NCBI RefSeq assembly: GCF_016714285.1
Contig: NZ_JADJNN010000001.1
Coordinates: forward strand, 496,001-560,000
Source: Nannocystis sp.
Lineage (GTDB): Bacteria; Myxococcota_A; Polyangia; Nannocystales; Nannocystaceae
Reading direction: 5' to 3'
Length of the DNA: 64,000 nucleotides
Position numbers and translations under genes: made by a program
Notes under the pieces: generated by a model
The model's input: the letters and a program-made list of their open reading frames with translations, nothing else
What the model was told of the DNA's origin: nothing
The model's database searches: none
Shown: positions 1 to 8,865 of the stretch, piece after piece
How the letters are laid out: the number at the start of each line of letters is the position of its first letter
How positions within the stretch are numbered: position 1 is the first letter of the stretch

Positions 1-2
1 CC

Positions 3-860
3 CTGCTCACGGTCAACCTCGGCATCGAGGCGCAGCGCCGCGGCGGCGACGCGGTGGCGATCCGCCGCGGCTTCTTCGGCATGCTGCGGGTGGTCGACCG
101 TCAGCTCGAGGACCCTCTGCTGGCGCGGCGGATCCTCTACCACGGCGCGATCAACCACGGATTCCAGTACCTCCACCCGGACCGGCAGATGTGGCACAAC
201 TCGTACTTCTCCGAGGAGAGCGGCATCGGCGTGGCGCTGACGCAGCACCCCGGTCGGCGGACCGGGACGCCGCTGAAGATCGGCCTGCTCGGGCTCGGGG
301 CGGGCACGCTGCTGACCTACGGGCGGGCCGGCGACCACATCCGGATCTACGAGATCGATCCGGAGGTCGAGCCGATGTCGCGGCGCTACTTCACCTACTT
401 CGATCGCACGCAGGCCAGCACCGAGGTGGTCCTCGGTGACGGCCGGCTCTCGCTCGAGCGCGAGCCGGACCAGGGCTACGACATCCTGATCCTCGACGCC
501 TTCAGCAGCGACGCGATCCCGATGCACCTGCTCACGCGCGAGGCCTTCGCCGTGTACATGCGCCACCTCAAGCCGGACGGGATCCTGGCGGCCAACATGA
601 GCAACCGGCACGTCGACATCAAGCCGGTGCTCAAGCAATTCGCGGAGCTGCTCGGCCTGCGCTTCGTGTGGATCTCGAGCTACGACGACGACGCCCGCGG
701 GGTGTACGGGGCAGATTGGGGCCTGCTGACCCGCAACGAGGCGTTCCTGGCGACGCCCGCGGTGGCGAGCTCGGAGGACACGAGCGAGGTGTCCACCGAC
801 TTGCGCATGTGGACCGACGACTACACCAACCTGTTCGCCGTGCTCAAGTGGTGGCGCTGA
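3..860 (+). CDS. Spermidine-synthase-like methyltransferase-fold domain, C-terminal part (5' end outside window)
   Basis: The reading frame is open from the left edge, so this is the C-terminal part of a longer protein; a GTG at 54 is probably internal. It has a class I SAM/polyamine-aminopropyltransferase fold: GLGAGT glycine loop, acidic YEIDP after strand 2, GDGR, and the DAFSSDAIP segment typical of spermidine-synthase-like proteins. The beginning (RRGFFGMLRV, HGAINHGFQY, SGIGVAL) matches the domain found fused to MFS-like membrane segments in 'fused MFS/spermidine synthase' proteins, so a membrane part may lie upstream (inference). The last 14 codons (DDYTNLFAVLKWWR) are repeated downstream of the stop. 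Whether it makes polyamines cannot be told from sequence. Confidence 0.8.
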   Translation: MLTVNLGIEAQRRGGDAVAIRRGFFGMLRVVDRQLEDPLLARRILYHGAINHGFQYLHPDRQMWHNSYFSEESGIGVALTQHPGRRTGTPLKIGLLGLGAGTLLTYGRAGDHIRIYEIDPEVEPMSRRYFTYFDRTQASTEVVLGDGRLSLEREPDQGYDILILDAFSSDAIPMHLLTREAFAVYMRHLKPDGILAANMSNRHVDIKPVLKQFAELLGLRFVWISSYDDDARGVYGADWGLLTRNEAFLATPAVASSEDTSEVSTDLRMWTDDYTNLFAVLKWWR

Positions 861-947
861 GCCGGCCGACGACGACACCAATCTGTAGGTCGCCGGCCGA
901 CGACTACAACCTGTTCGCCGTGCTCAAGTGGTGGCGCTGAGCCGGCC
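814..947. repeat. Tandem echo of the 3' end of the spermidine-synthase-like gene
   Basis: The stretch 814-867, covering the last codons and stop, returns almost perfectly at 897-947. A degenerate partial copy lies between them (about 865-894). Only the last copy touches the stop codon (947-949) of the convergent neighbour, so the two genes were probably nearly abutting before the duplication. Confidence 0.85.
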
Positions 948-1198
948 TAGGCCTTGCGACGGGCGAACAGCGGCAGCTGGAGGAGGGCGTCGGGGAGGCC
1001 GCCGCCGGCGCGGCGCCGCTGGGCCTCCTCCTCGATCATGGTCTTGATCGTGCCGCGACAGCTGCCGCAGCCGGTGCCGGCGTCGCACTCGTCGCCGACC
1101 TCGTCGACCGTGCTGGCGCCCTTGCGGATGCAGGCGACCACCTCGTGCTCGAAGATCGAGTTGCAGTGGCAGAGCAGTCGCCGCACCGCCTTCTCCAT
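947..1198 (-). CDS. Small [2Fe-2S] BFD-domain protein
   Basis: This 83-residue protein has the four-cysteine pattern of the BFD (bacterioferritin-associated ferredoxin-like) fold: CHC near residue 12, then C-x4-C-G-S-C in the middle (DAGTGCGSCRGTI). Such domains bind one [2Fe-2S] cluster and act as small electron carriers, or as modules of nitrite reductase and NAD(P)H oxidoreductases. The C-terminal 25 residues after the cluster are low complexity. It starts 22 bp upstream of the recG stop on the same strand direction, so it follows recG and may be cotranscribed. No iron-regulatory (Fur) site is evident. The partner, bacterioferritin or another oxidoreductase, is not in the window. Confidence 0.8.
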   Translation of the reverse strand: MEKAVRRLLCHCNSIFEHEVVACIRKGASTVDEVGDECDAGTGCGSCRGTIKTMIEEEAQRRRAGGGLPDALLQLPLFARRKA

Positions 1199-1219
1199 AG
1201 CCCAGCGGGTCGCCGCGGG

Positions 1220-3703
1220 CTAGCCGGCGTCGCCGCCGACGACCCCGTGTTCGGCCCGCCGCGTGAGCTCGGCCCGCAGCTCGGGGTGCGCCTGCAGGTC
1301 AGGGTCGCGCGCGAGGATCTCCTGGGCCGCGTCGCGGGCCGCGTCGAGCAGGCGCGTGAGCTCGCCCGCCAGCCCGGCGATGCGCTGCCGCGGGGTCCCG
1401 GCCTGGCGCAGCCCGAACAGCTCGCCAGGCCCGCGCTCGGCGAGGTCCTGCTCGGCCACGCGAAAGCCGTCGCAGGTGTCGACCAGGACCTGCAGGCGCG
1501 CGGCAGCCTCGGAGCCGGGGCTGGCAGGCGTGTGCAGCAGGCACACGGGGGCGCCGCCCGGGGGCGTCGCGGGACGGAGCGGCGACGGCACAGCCGTCCT
1601 GGTTCCATGGGGCCTGTCCTCGGGGACAGGTAGTTCATATTGCCTGTCCCCAAGGACAGGATCCCCCGATCGACTTGACCTGTCCGTCGGGACAGGTCCG
1701 GGGCCGCGACCGATGCGGCCGCGCAGCTGGTGGAGCTGGGCAAGGCCGAAGCAGTCGGCGTGTTCGACGAGCATCGCCTGGGCGGCGGGGATGTCGACGC
1801 CGACCTCGATCACGGTGGTGGCGACGAGCACCGCGAGGGCGCCGCTGCGGAACGCGGCCACGGCGGCCTCCTTGTCGCGCGCGGCCATGCGTCCGTGCAG
1901 CACGCCGATCGCCGCGCCGGGCAGGCGCTCGCGCAGGTCGGCGGCGGCGGCCTCGACGTCGCTGACCTCGCGGGTGCCGGCCTCGACTTGCGGGCAGACG
2001 ACGAAGGCCGAGCGCCCGCCGCGGACCAGGTCGGCCAGGGCGGCGCGGGCCGCCGCGAGGCTGCGCGGGCCGGCGAACAGGCGGGTCTGCGGCGGCGTGC
2101 GTCCGGGTGGGAGCTCGTCCAGCACGGACACGTCGAGCTCGCCGAACAGCGTGAGCGCGAGGGTGCGGGGGATCGGCGTGGCGGTCATGACGAGCAGGTG
2201 CGGGGCGCTGCCCTTGTCGCGCAGGAGGGCCCGCTGGGCCACGCCGAAGCGGTGCTGCTCGTCGATGACGACGAGGCCGAGGCGACGAAAGTGGACGCCC
2301 TCGCCGAGCAGCGCGTGGGTGCCGATCAGGAGGTCGAGCGCGCCGATGCGGGCCCGCGTCAGCAGGGCCGCGCGCTCGGGTCGGGAGGTCGCGCCAGTCA
2401 ACAGGGCGATGCGCAGGCCGGCGGCCTCACACCACGGCGCGAGGCTCCGCAGGTGCTGTGCGGCGAGGATCTCGGTGGGGGCCATCAGCGCCGCCTGGCC
2501 GCCGGCCTCGACGATGCCCTGGATCGCCGCGAACGCGACGAAGGTCTTGCCGGCGCCGACCTCTCCTTGTACGAGGCGCAGCATCGGTCGCGGGGCGGCG
2601 AGGTCGGTCTCGATCTCGTCGACGGCTCGCCACTGAGCGCTGGTCGGCTCGAAGGGGACGCAGGCCCGCAGACGCTCGCGGCGGTCGTGCTCGGCCGGCA
2701 GCAGGCCGACCGGCGGAGCGGCGGCACGGTAGGCGGCGCGCTGGCGCAGCAGGGCCAGCTGGACGTGGAGCAGGTCGTCGAAGAGGACGCGGCGGTGAGC
2801 CGGCGTGCGCCCGGCGAGCAGCTCGCGCCAGCTCGCCTCGGGCAGGTCTCCGGGCGGCGCGTGCAGCAGGCCGAGCGCGGGCAACAGGGACGGCAGGCCG
2901 AGGCGCAGGCGCAGCTGCTCGGGCAGCGGGTCGACGGCGTGGGCCTGCGCGCGCGCGAGGGCGGCGAGGCAGAGGCGGGCCACGCTGCTGTCGCCGAGGC
3001 CCTCGATGTCGGGGTAGCGCACCGCGATCGCGGGGCCCTCGTCGTCAGCGTCGTGCAGCTCCGGGTGGATCAGCGCGACGGTGTCGCCCTTGCGCGCGAC
3101 CTTGCCGATCATCCGCACGCGGCGACCAGCGACGGCGCGATCGGACAGGCCGCCGACGCGGTGGAACCAGCGGGCCACGAACGCCCGCGGGCCGTCCGCG
3201 GTGTCCTGGACCAGCTCCATGGTTGCGAGGTAGCGGCCGCGGAAGAAGCTCTGCTTGAAGCGGCGGATCGTCGCCTCGATCACCGCGACCACGCCGTCGG
3301 CGACCTGGTCGACGCGATCGCGGCGGCGATGATCGCGGTAGTCGACGGGGATCCAGCGCAGCAGGTCCCAGCAGCTGCGCAGGCCCTGCTCGCCGAGCTT
3401 GGCGGCCGTCCTGGGCCCGACCCCGGGCAGGCCGGTGAGCGCGTCCCAGGGGCTGTCGATGGCGGCCGCTCCGCTCGGGCCTGGCCGCTCGACCAGGCCC
3501 GCGGGAGCCATGGGCCTGTCGTCGGGCACGGCCTGCGGCCGCGCCGCGGGCTGCGCTCGCGTCCTTGGCGTGACTACGGGGGCCTTCGTGGCCCGCGCGG
3601 GCCTGTCCTCGGGGACATGTCCCGTTGGACCTGGCAGAAGAGGCAGCTGGGGCTGCTCGGTGGGCCCGCGCGGGCGGACCCGATGAGGGGAGGGACGCGC
3701 CAC
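1220..3703 (-). CDS. recG: ATP-dependent DNA helicase RecG
   Basis: RecG remodels stalled replication forks and Holliday junctions. The family signatures are in order: helix-hairpin-helix-like wedge start (LPGVGPRTAAKL), OB-fold, Walker A (GEVGAGKT), DEQH box (VIDEQHRFGV), MTATPIPRTL, motif V (TTVIEVGVDIP) and LHQLRGRIGRG. The C-terminal DGF..AEQDLAERGPGELFGLRQAG block follows. At 827 residues it is longer than the usual ~690. There is a Pro/Arg-rich N-terminal extension of about 100 residues with one palindrome copy. About 45 extra residues sit between LRGRIGRG and the PVCLLHTP strand, encoded largely by three palindromic elements (1613-1696). The frame is intact, so the gene is probably functional. 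The true start could be internal, as the N-terminal extension is not conserved. Confidence 0.95.
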   Translation of the reverse strand: MARPSPHRVRPRGPTEQPQLPLLPGPTGHVPEDRPARATKAPVVTPRTRAQPAARPQAVPDDRPMAPAGLVERPGPSGAAAIDSPWDALTGLPGVGPRTAAKLGEQGLRSCWDLLRWIPVDYRDHRRRDRVDQVADGVVAVIEATIRRFKQSFFRGRYLATMELVQDTADGPRAFVARWFHRVGGLSDRAVAGRRVRMIGKVARKGDTVALIHPELHDADDEGPAIAVRYPDIEGLGDSSVARLCLAALARAQAHAVDPLPEQLRLRLGLPSLLPALGLLHAPPGDLPEASWRELLAGRTPAHRRVLFDDLLHVQLALLRQRAAYRAAAPPVGLLPAEHDRRERLRACVPFEPTSAQWRAVDEIETDLAAPRPMLRLVQGEVGAGKTFVAFAAIQGIVEAGGQAALMAPTEILAAQHLRSLAPWCEAAGLRIALLTGATSRPERAALLTRARIGALDLLIGTHALLGEGVHFRRLGLVVIDEQHRFGVAQRALLRDKGSAPHLLVMTATPIPRTLALTLFGELDVSVLDELPPGRTPPQTRLFAGPRSLAAARAALADLVRGGRSAFVVCPQVEAGTREVSDVEAAAADLRERLPGAAIGVLHGRMAARDKEAAVAAFRSGALAVLVATTVIEVGVDIPAAQAMLVEHADCFGLAQLHQLRGRIGRGPGPVPTDRSSRSGDPVLGDRQYELPVPEDRPHGTRTAVPSPLRPATPPGGAPVCLLHTPASPGSEAAARLQVLVDTCDGFRVAEQDLAERGPGELFGLRQAGTPRQRIAGLAGELTRLLDAARDAAQEILARDPDLQAHPELRAELTRRAEHGVVGGDAG
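1613..1696. repeat. Three palindromic elements inside recG
   Basis: Copies at 1613-1630, 1643-1660 and 1679-1696 share arms CCTGTCC/GGACAGG with loops TCGG, CCAA and GTCG. Read in the recG frame they give peptides such as PVLGDR, PVPEDRP and PVPTDRS within a non-conserved insertion. Confidence 0.9.
3602..3626. repeat. Palindromic element in the recG N-terminal extension
   Basis: CCTGTCCTCGGGGACATG followed by TCCC: a T-type left arm joined to the CATG-type right arm. It is translated in the Pro-rich N-terminal extension of RecG. A more degenerate copy lies near 3510-3528. Confidence 0.7.
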
Positions 3704-3763
3704 GCGGGCCCGTTGCGGATCAGTTACGGATCAGTTGCGGAGCAGTCGCGGGTCAGGCCCACG

Positions 3764-4657
3764 TCAGCCCAGACTGCTCGGCGGCGTGAACGAGAAGCGC
3801 AGCTGGTGATCGCAGAGGAAGTACACGCTGCCCTCCACGATCTTGTGGTTGTCGACCCGCGTGCCCTCGAACTCGATGCCGTTGGTGCTGCCGAGGTCCT
3901 TGATGAAGTAGTCGGGGCCGCGGCGGACGATCGAGCAGTGACGGCGCGAGATGTTGGCGTCCTTGATGGGGAGGTCGCTGAATTTCTGGCCGCGGCCGAT
4001 GACGTACTCCTCCTTGTCGACCTCGTACCACTGGTTCTCGAACATCACGTACAGCGGGCGGACCTGCTGCGGCGCCGCCTTGGCTGCGGGCGGCGGCAGG
4101 CGCGTCGGCGCGGCCGAGGTCGGTGCTTGCGGGCGCGGCAGCGAGGGCGCGGCCTTCGGCGCGGCCGAGCCCATGCCGCTGGGCGGGCCCGCGGGCGCGA
4201 GCGTCGGCACGGGCGCTGCCGCAGCGGCCGGCGCCGAGGCGGGCCGTGGCAGACGCGGAGCAGCCATGGCCGCCGTCCGCGGGCCATTGAGGCTGGCGCT
4301 CGCCGCCGCCGCCGCTGGTGAGGCGCTGGCGGCTGGACCCGCGGCGGCGGGCCGCGCGGCGGGGGTCGGCGGTCCCGGTGGACGCGGAAGTCCGGGCGGC
4401 GGTCCAGCGGGTCGGGCGGCGGGCGAAGGCACGGCGGCGGCGGGCCTCGCGGGCGCCGCAGCGGGCGTGCTGGCGATGCCAGCGGGCGCCGGGATCATCG
4501 CCGAGGACTCGCCCTCCTTCTTCGTCTTGCTCTTGAACAGCTGCAAGAGCGCGGCCTGGACCACGTCGTCGGTCGAGATCCCACGACGCTTGGCGAGCGC
4601 ATCGACCCGGGCCCACAGGTCATCACGACATTGGAACTGACGCAGCGTCTTGCTCAT
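3764..4657 (-). CDS. Ribbon-helix-helix/FHA domain protein
   Basis: About 297 residues from the ATG at 4657. The N-terminus (MSKTLRQFQCRDDLWARVDA... STDDVVQAALL) looks like a ribbon-helix-helix DNA-binding domain. A long Ala/Pro-rich linker follows (roughly residues 55-190). The C-terminus is an FHA domain with GRGQ, SRRHC and LGSTNGIEFEG, the conserved Gly-Arg, Ser-x-x-His and Asn-Gly phosphothreonine-binding positions. An in-frame upstream extension to 4942 has no domain content and was not used. RHH plus FHA suggests a DNA-bound protein that responds to Ser/Thr kinase signalling (inference). Its operator and cognate kinase are unknown, although two kinases are encoded in this window. Confidence 0.8.
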   Translation of the reverse strand: MSKTLRQFQCRDDLWARVDALAKRRGISTDDVVQAALLQLFKSKTKKEGESSAMIPAPAGIASTPAAAPARPAAAVPSPAARPAGPPPGLPRPPGPPTPAARPAAAGPAASASPAAAAASASLNGPRTAAMAAPRLPRPASAPAAAAAPVPTLAPAGPPSGMGSAAPKAAPSLPRPQAPTSAAPTRLPPPAAKAAPQQVRPLYVMFENQWYEVDKEEYVIGRGQKFSDLPIKDANISRRHCSIVRRGPDYFIKDLGSTNGIEFEGTRVDNHKIVEGSVYFLCDHQLRFSFTPPSSLG

Positions 4658-4977
4658 GCACTTCCCTCGCGAGGCGGTTCGCGCTGCGGCGGCGAGGCCG
4701 TGCGCAGCCGAACCCACGCATCCTATGAAGTCCGGGCTTCGCGGGTCAACTGGCGGACGCCGCTTTTGCCACGAAACGTGCCACCCCGTGTGGGAGTGGT
4801 GCGCTATCCTCCGGCACCATGCGCCGGCCTGTGGCATCGCGTTCCGCAGCGGCCTCCACGCCCGCGCCTGCGCACTGCCCTGCGGTCGGGGCCGCGGTTG
4901 GGGCCCCTGTTGGGCCCACGCCTGGGTCCGCCACGAGGGCATCGGGCGGGGAGGGCGCAGCTGACCAGAAGGCCAGG
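4658..4977. other. Divergent intergenic region between the RHH-FHA gene and the FadL-like gene
   Basis: About 320 bp with no confident gene. The right half is an in-frame Ala/Pro-rich extension of the porin gene, from ATG 4819, that lacks a signal-peptide character. A TATCCT hexamer near 4805 could be a -10 element, but no convincing -35 was found. Confidence 0.4.
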
Positions 4978-6612
4978 ATGGGGCTACGAGCCCCCAGTTC
5001 GTTGCAGGGGCATCGGATCGCCATCCTGGCGGCGATCTCGGCCGCCCTCGGGGTCTGGTTCGCGGCCGCGAGGGCGCAGGCCGCCCCGGGCTCGAGCACG
5101 CGGCTGGGGGTCGCGGAGGCGCAGGGTCCGGCCGCCCGCTCGCTCACCGCGCTGCACCACAACCCGGCGATGCTGGCCGGCATGCCGGGAACGCGGGTGC
5201 AGCTCGGCGCGACCGGGGGGCTGGATCAGCGGTGGATCCGTCGCTACGGGGTCGGGCCCGACGGCGTCCCGAGCGGGGCCCTTGGCGATCGGCAGTCGCT
5301 GATCAACCCGACGGTCGGCTACTTCGCGGCCGCGAGCTTCTACTTCGAGCCCTTCGCGTTCGGCTTCGGGGTCTACGATCTCGGCAGCCAGTTCAGCTTG
5401 CAGAGCACCGATGCCCAGCGCTGGCACCTCGCGCCGGACCCCGATCAGCCGACCCTTCTGTGCGGCAAGAACGACAGCGACGCGTGCAAGGTCAACGGCG
5501 GGCAGGCCTCGCTGCGCACCGACTACACCCTCGCGGTCGCGTGGAACATCCTCGCCAACCTGCGCATCGGCGTCGGCCTGCACTTCCCCCGCCTGCGCAG
5601 CCGCCTCGCCTATGACAACAGCCGCGCGCTGGCCAGCAGCACCACCCCGGGCGACGCGGGCCGCTGCACGAGCGTCGAGAGCCCGTCGTGCGCGGAGCGG
5701 CTCGGCTTCAACGGCCGCACCAGCTGGCTGCCGGCGCGCGACGGTCGACCCAGCGGCTTCGACGTCGCCCTGACCTTCGGGCTCGCGGTCGACGTCTCGG
5801 ACCGCGTCACGATGGGCCTGCGCTACCGCACCCGTCCGCTGGTCAACAGCGGCGACTACGTGCTGGCCGGGAAGGCCGCGGTCTGCCGCCCCGACGAGCA
5901 GGAGCTCGGCGCCAGCGAGGTGCAGCCCTGTTCGGTGGCCACGCCGGTCGACGCGAGCATGCGCGAGGGCGGGGCGCGCGAGGCGGCGATCGGGGTCGCG
6001 GGGGTGATCGGTCGGGCCAAGGTCTGGCGCATCGACACCAACCTGTACTGGCTCGACCTCTGCCACGACAACCGCGACGGCATCGGCGTGACGCGCTGCG
6101 GCGACCCCGGCAATCAGCGGCTGAGCCTGGTCGGGCTCGACCGCAGCAGCGTGCTGCTGCCGGAGACCACGCGCTACCGCGGCCGCAACGACGTGTTCGG
6201 GGTCGACGCCTACACCACCTATCGCGCCCGCTCCACCTTCGCGGTGATGCTGGGCGGCCACTTCAGCTCGCCGACCACGCGCACCTCGGCGCTGTCGGCC
6301 GCGGGCAGCGACGGCTGGCGCTTCGGCCTCAGCGTGGGCAGCACGCTGCGCATCGGTCAGGGCAACTTCCAGCTGGTCCCGGGCTACGCGCTCGACCTCT
6401 ACCTGCCGAGCACGGTGCGTCCGGGTAGCGCCGCCTTCGATCCCGCGGCGGCGGCGGCCTTCCACAAGAGCGGCGGCGATCTCAACACCGCGGCGGCCGC
6501 CCAGGTGCTCGCGGGTCAGGGTCGACCGAGCAACGCGGGCCGCTACACGGGCGCGGTGCACACCTTCATGCTCGGGCTGCGCTGGTCCGAGCGCATGGTG
6601 GGCTTCGACTAG
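4978..6612 (+). CDS. FadL/OmpP1-like outer-membrane beta-barrel protein
   Basis: About 544 residues starting at ATG 4978. A signal peptide follows: basic start, hydrophobic AILAAISAALGVWFAAARA, and AQA-A cleavage-like site. The mature start has the family hallmark of a lumen-plugging N-terminal segment (LTALHHNPAMLAGMPGTRVQLG). The body consists of alternating amphipathic strands (FDVALTFGLAVDVSDRVTMGLRYR, FAVMLGGHFSS). The protein ends with an aromatic strand, MLGLRWSERMVGFD. This family carries hydrophobic substrates such as fatty acids and aromatic compounds across the outer membrane. Four cysteines in extracellular-looking loops may form disulfides. The next gene starts about 40 bp downstream on the same strand, suggesting cotranscription. 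The substrate cannot be inferred. Confidence 0.8.
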   Translation: MGLRAPSSLQGHRIAILAAISAALGVWFAAARAQAAPGSSTRLGVAEAQGPAARSLTALHHNPAMLAGMPGTRVQLGATGGLDQRWIRRYGVGPDGVPSGALGDRQSLINPTVGYFAAASFYFEPFAFGFGVYDLGSQFSLQSTDAQRWHLAPDPDQPTLLCGKNDSDACKVNGGQASLRTDYTLAVAWNILANLRIGVGLHFPRLRSRLAYDNSRALASSTTPGDAGRCTSVESPSCAERLGFNGRTSWLPARDGRPSGFDVALTFGLAVDVSDRVTMGLRYRTRPLVNSGDYVLAGKAAVCRPDEQELGASEVQPCSVATPVDASMREGGAREAAIGVAGVIGRAKVWRIDTNLYWLDLCHDNRDGIGVTRCGDPGNQRLSLVGLDRSSVLLPETTRYRGRNDVFGVDAYTTYRARSTFAVMLGGHFSSPTTRTSALSAAGSDGWRFGLSVGSTLRIGQGNFQLVPGYALDLYLPSTVRPGSAAFDPAAAAAFHKSGGDLNTAAAAQVLAGQGRPSNAGRYTGAVHTFMLGLRWSERMVGFD

Positions 6613-6650
6613 CAGTGGCGAGCCCTGGGCCCGGCCCGTACACTGGCCCG

Positions 6651-8849
6651 GTGCGTCCTTCGGCCCGCCTCCTCGCCCTCCTCGTCGCCGTCTGTGCGCC
6701 CACAACTGCAGGGATCTCGGGCACCGGCTGCGCCCACAAGACGAAGCCCGAGACGCAGGCGCCCGAGGTGCCGAAGTCGGTGGCCGACCTTGATCATTTT
6801 GCGATCGGCCTCAACCAGTTCGCCCTGCTGCCGCTCGATCACCCGCGCCGCGAGGCGTTTCGCCGGGTGCTGCTCGACTACCTGGTCGGCTACATCGGCA
6901 AGACGCTGGCGGACGGTCGCCCCGAGGAGGCGAGCAACGCCCTGCAATTCGCGGTGACGCTGTGGCGTCCGGCCGAGCTGCGGGGTGAGCGGCGCGTGGA
7001 GCCGGGACTCACGGCGGCGGCGCACCGGATCTACGCCGCCGCGGCGCGGCGCGGCAACGAGGGGCCGGCGCTGTTCGCCATCGCGATCGAGCAGCAGTTC
7101 GGCGACGAGGCCACCCGCGCCCGCGCGGTCGCCACGTGGACCGAGATCGAGGGCTGGCTGGTGCGCAACGGCAACTTCTCGGACGAGCCGGTGCTGCGCC
7201 ACGAGGAGCTCGAGGGCGCGATGGAGGAGACCGCGGCCAACTTCCCCGCGCCCTTCGTGGTCCAGCGCCTCGCCGATCTCTACGTCGCTCGTTACGAGGC
7301 GGCGATCGAGGCCAGCAGCAGCAGCGGCAACCCGGAGCTCGGGATCGCGGCCAAGCACCGCGCCGAGGTCACCGGCTACCTGCTGACGCGCCTGTACCTC
7401 CGCGCCGACGACTTCGACGGGGCGATCGCGGCGCTCGGCCGGGTCGAGCTCGACGTGCCGACGCGCAAGCTGGTCGAGTTCCTCGAGTCGGCGCGCGCGC
7501 CCAACAAGAGCGCCGGTCCGCTGATGACTCTGGCCGCGCAGTTCATCCCCGAGGACGAGGACGAGTCGAGCCGGATCCCGCCGGCCTTCATCACCCAGGG
7601 CTGGGGCATCGTCGAGAACCTCGCCCGGCGCGCGACGATCCGTTACCCGAACGACGCCTTCGCCCACCTCTTGCTGTCGCGGAGCTTTCGCCAGCAGGGC
7701 CTGATCGACGCCGCGATCGTCCACCTCGACCGCACGATCGAGCTCAAGGAGGACATCTTCGACGCCTGGCAGGACCAGGCGATCCTCAAGCAGAGCAGCC
7801 TCGAGCGGCTGGCCGGGGTCGACGCCGACGCGGCCCTGCTGCGCCTCGCCGAGGTCGAGAAGTTCCACGCCCGCGCGGTCGCGCTGTGGTCGGGGCGGCC
7901 GATCCGGCCCGGGCTCTCGGAGGCCTACTTCACCGTCGCCGAGGGCCTCTACGAGCTCGGACGCGTCGACGAGGCCAAGCACCTGCTGGGCAAGAGCGTC
8001 GCCCGTGAGCCGCTCGCCGAGTCGCTCGATCTGCTGGCCACGATCGCGGCCAAGAGCGGCGCCTACGCCGAGGCCGCGCGGCACTACGAGGCGCTGCTCG
8101 GGCTGCCCTTCGCCGACCAGCGCACGCGCCTGCGCTGGGAGACGCAGGCCCGCACGGCGCTGGCCCAGATCCGCCACAAGCTCGGCGCCGAGGCCGAGGC
8201 GCAGACCCAGCTGACCACCGCGTTGCGCCAGCTCAACAAGCTGATCGGCTACCCGGCGCTCGGCGTGGAGGAGCGCAGCGCCCGGCTGGTCGAGCGCGGC
8301 AAGCTGCTGTTCTTCCTCGGCGACGCGGTCCAGGGCGCCGAAGACTTTCGTCAGGCCCGATCGCTCACGCCGGACCGCGCCGAGGCCTACGCCGAGCCGA
8401 TGCTGTTCGTGGTCAACCACGGCTATTACCCGCTCGCGCTCGAGATCTTCCGCCAGGCGCTGCCGCGCGACGAGGTGCGGGCCTCGCTCAAGCTGTACTT
8501 TTGCCTGTGGCTGCACGAGCTGGCGCTGCGCCAGGGCCTGCCGCAAGACCCGCAGGTGCTCGCGTACCTCGACAACTTCAGCAGCGACAGCTGGCAGGGC
8601 AAGCTGGCCCGCCACGCCCAGGGCAAGCTCAGCTTCGACGATCTGCTGCGCGGCGCGACCGACTCCGGTGAGCAGGCCGAGGCGTACTTCTACGAGGCGC
8701 TCCGCCGCTGGCGCAGCGACCCCAAGGGCGGCCAGCAGCTGATGCGCAAGGTGCTCGACACCCGCCGCATGGCGTTCTTCGAGTACGACATGGCCCAGAA
8801 CTACCTCGAGTGGAACGACCTGCCGGCCTCGGCGCGGGCGCCTCGCTGA
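6651..8849 (+). CDS. Exported tetratricopeptide-repeat protein
   Basis: About 732 residues from a GTG at 6651, chosen because a basic/hydrophobic signal segment follows directly (RPSARLLALLVAVCAPTTAGI...GC). The GC may be a lipid-attachment site, but the residues before it are not a classical lipobox. The mature protein is almost entirely helical, with TPR-like pairs (for example FAHLLLSRSFRQQGLIDAAIVHLDRTIELK, AEAARHYEALLGLP). TPR proteins scaffold protein complexes, and no catalytic motif is visible. It probably shares a transcript with the FadL-like porin. A GTG at 6615 is an alternative start. The gene is followed by a 23-bp tandem array rather than a clear terminator. Confidence 0.75.
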   Translation: MRPSARLLALLVAVCAPTTAGISGTGCAHKTKPETQAPEVPKSVADLDHFAIGLNQFALLPLDHPRREAFRRVLLDYLVGYIGKTLADGRPEEASNALQFAVTLWRPAELRGERRVEPGLTAAAHRIYAAAARRGNEGPALFAIAIEQQFGDEATRARAVATWTEIEGWLVRNGNFSDEPVLRHEELEGAMEETAANFPAPFVVQRLADLYVARYEAAIEASSSSGNPELGIAAKHRAEVTGYLLTRLYLRADDFDGAIAALGRVELDVPTRKLVEFLESARAPNKSAGPLMTLAAQFIPEDEDESSRIPPAFITQGWGIVENLARRATIRYPNDAFAHLLLSRSFRQQGLIDAAIVHLDRTIELKEDIFDAWQDQAILKQSSLERLAGVDADAALLRLAEVEKFHARAVALWSGRPIRPGLSEAYFTVAEGLYELGRVDEAKHLLGKSVAREPLAESLDLLATIAAKSGAYAEAARHYEALLGLPFADQRTRLRWETQARTALAQIRHKLGAEAEAQTQLTTALRQLNKLIGYPALGVEERSARLVERGKLLFFLGDAVQGAEDFRQARSLTPDRAEAYAEPMLFVVNHGYYPLALEIFRQALPRDEVRASLKLYFCLWLHELALRQGLPQDPQVLAYLDNFSSDSWQGKLARHAQGKLSFDDLLRGATDSGEQAEAYFYEALRRWRSDPKGGQQLMRKVLDTRRMAFFEYDMAQNYLEWNDLPASARAPR

Positions 8850-8865
8850 ACTCCGCGCGGTCGCG

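Noticed and set aside
1613..1696. LexA or other regulator boxes
   Set aside because: The palindromes sit deep inside genes as often as upstream of them, with variable loops, which does not fit an operator.
1730..4321. An 863-codon plus-strand frame across recG and the FHA gene
   Set aside because: It crosses two well-supported minus-strand genes and has no recognisable motif; it is an antisense artefact of high G+C.
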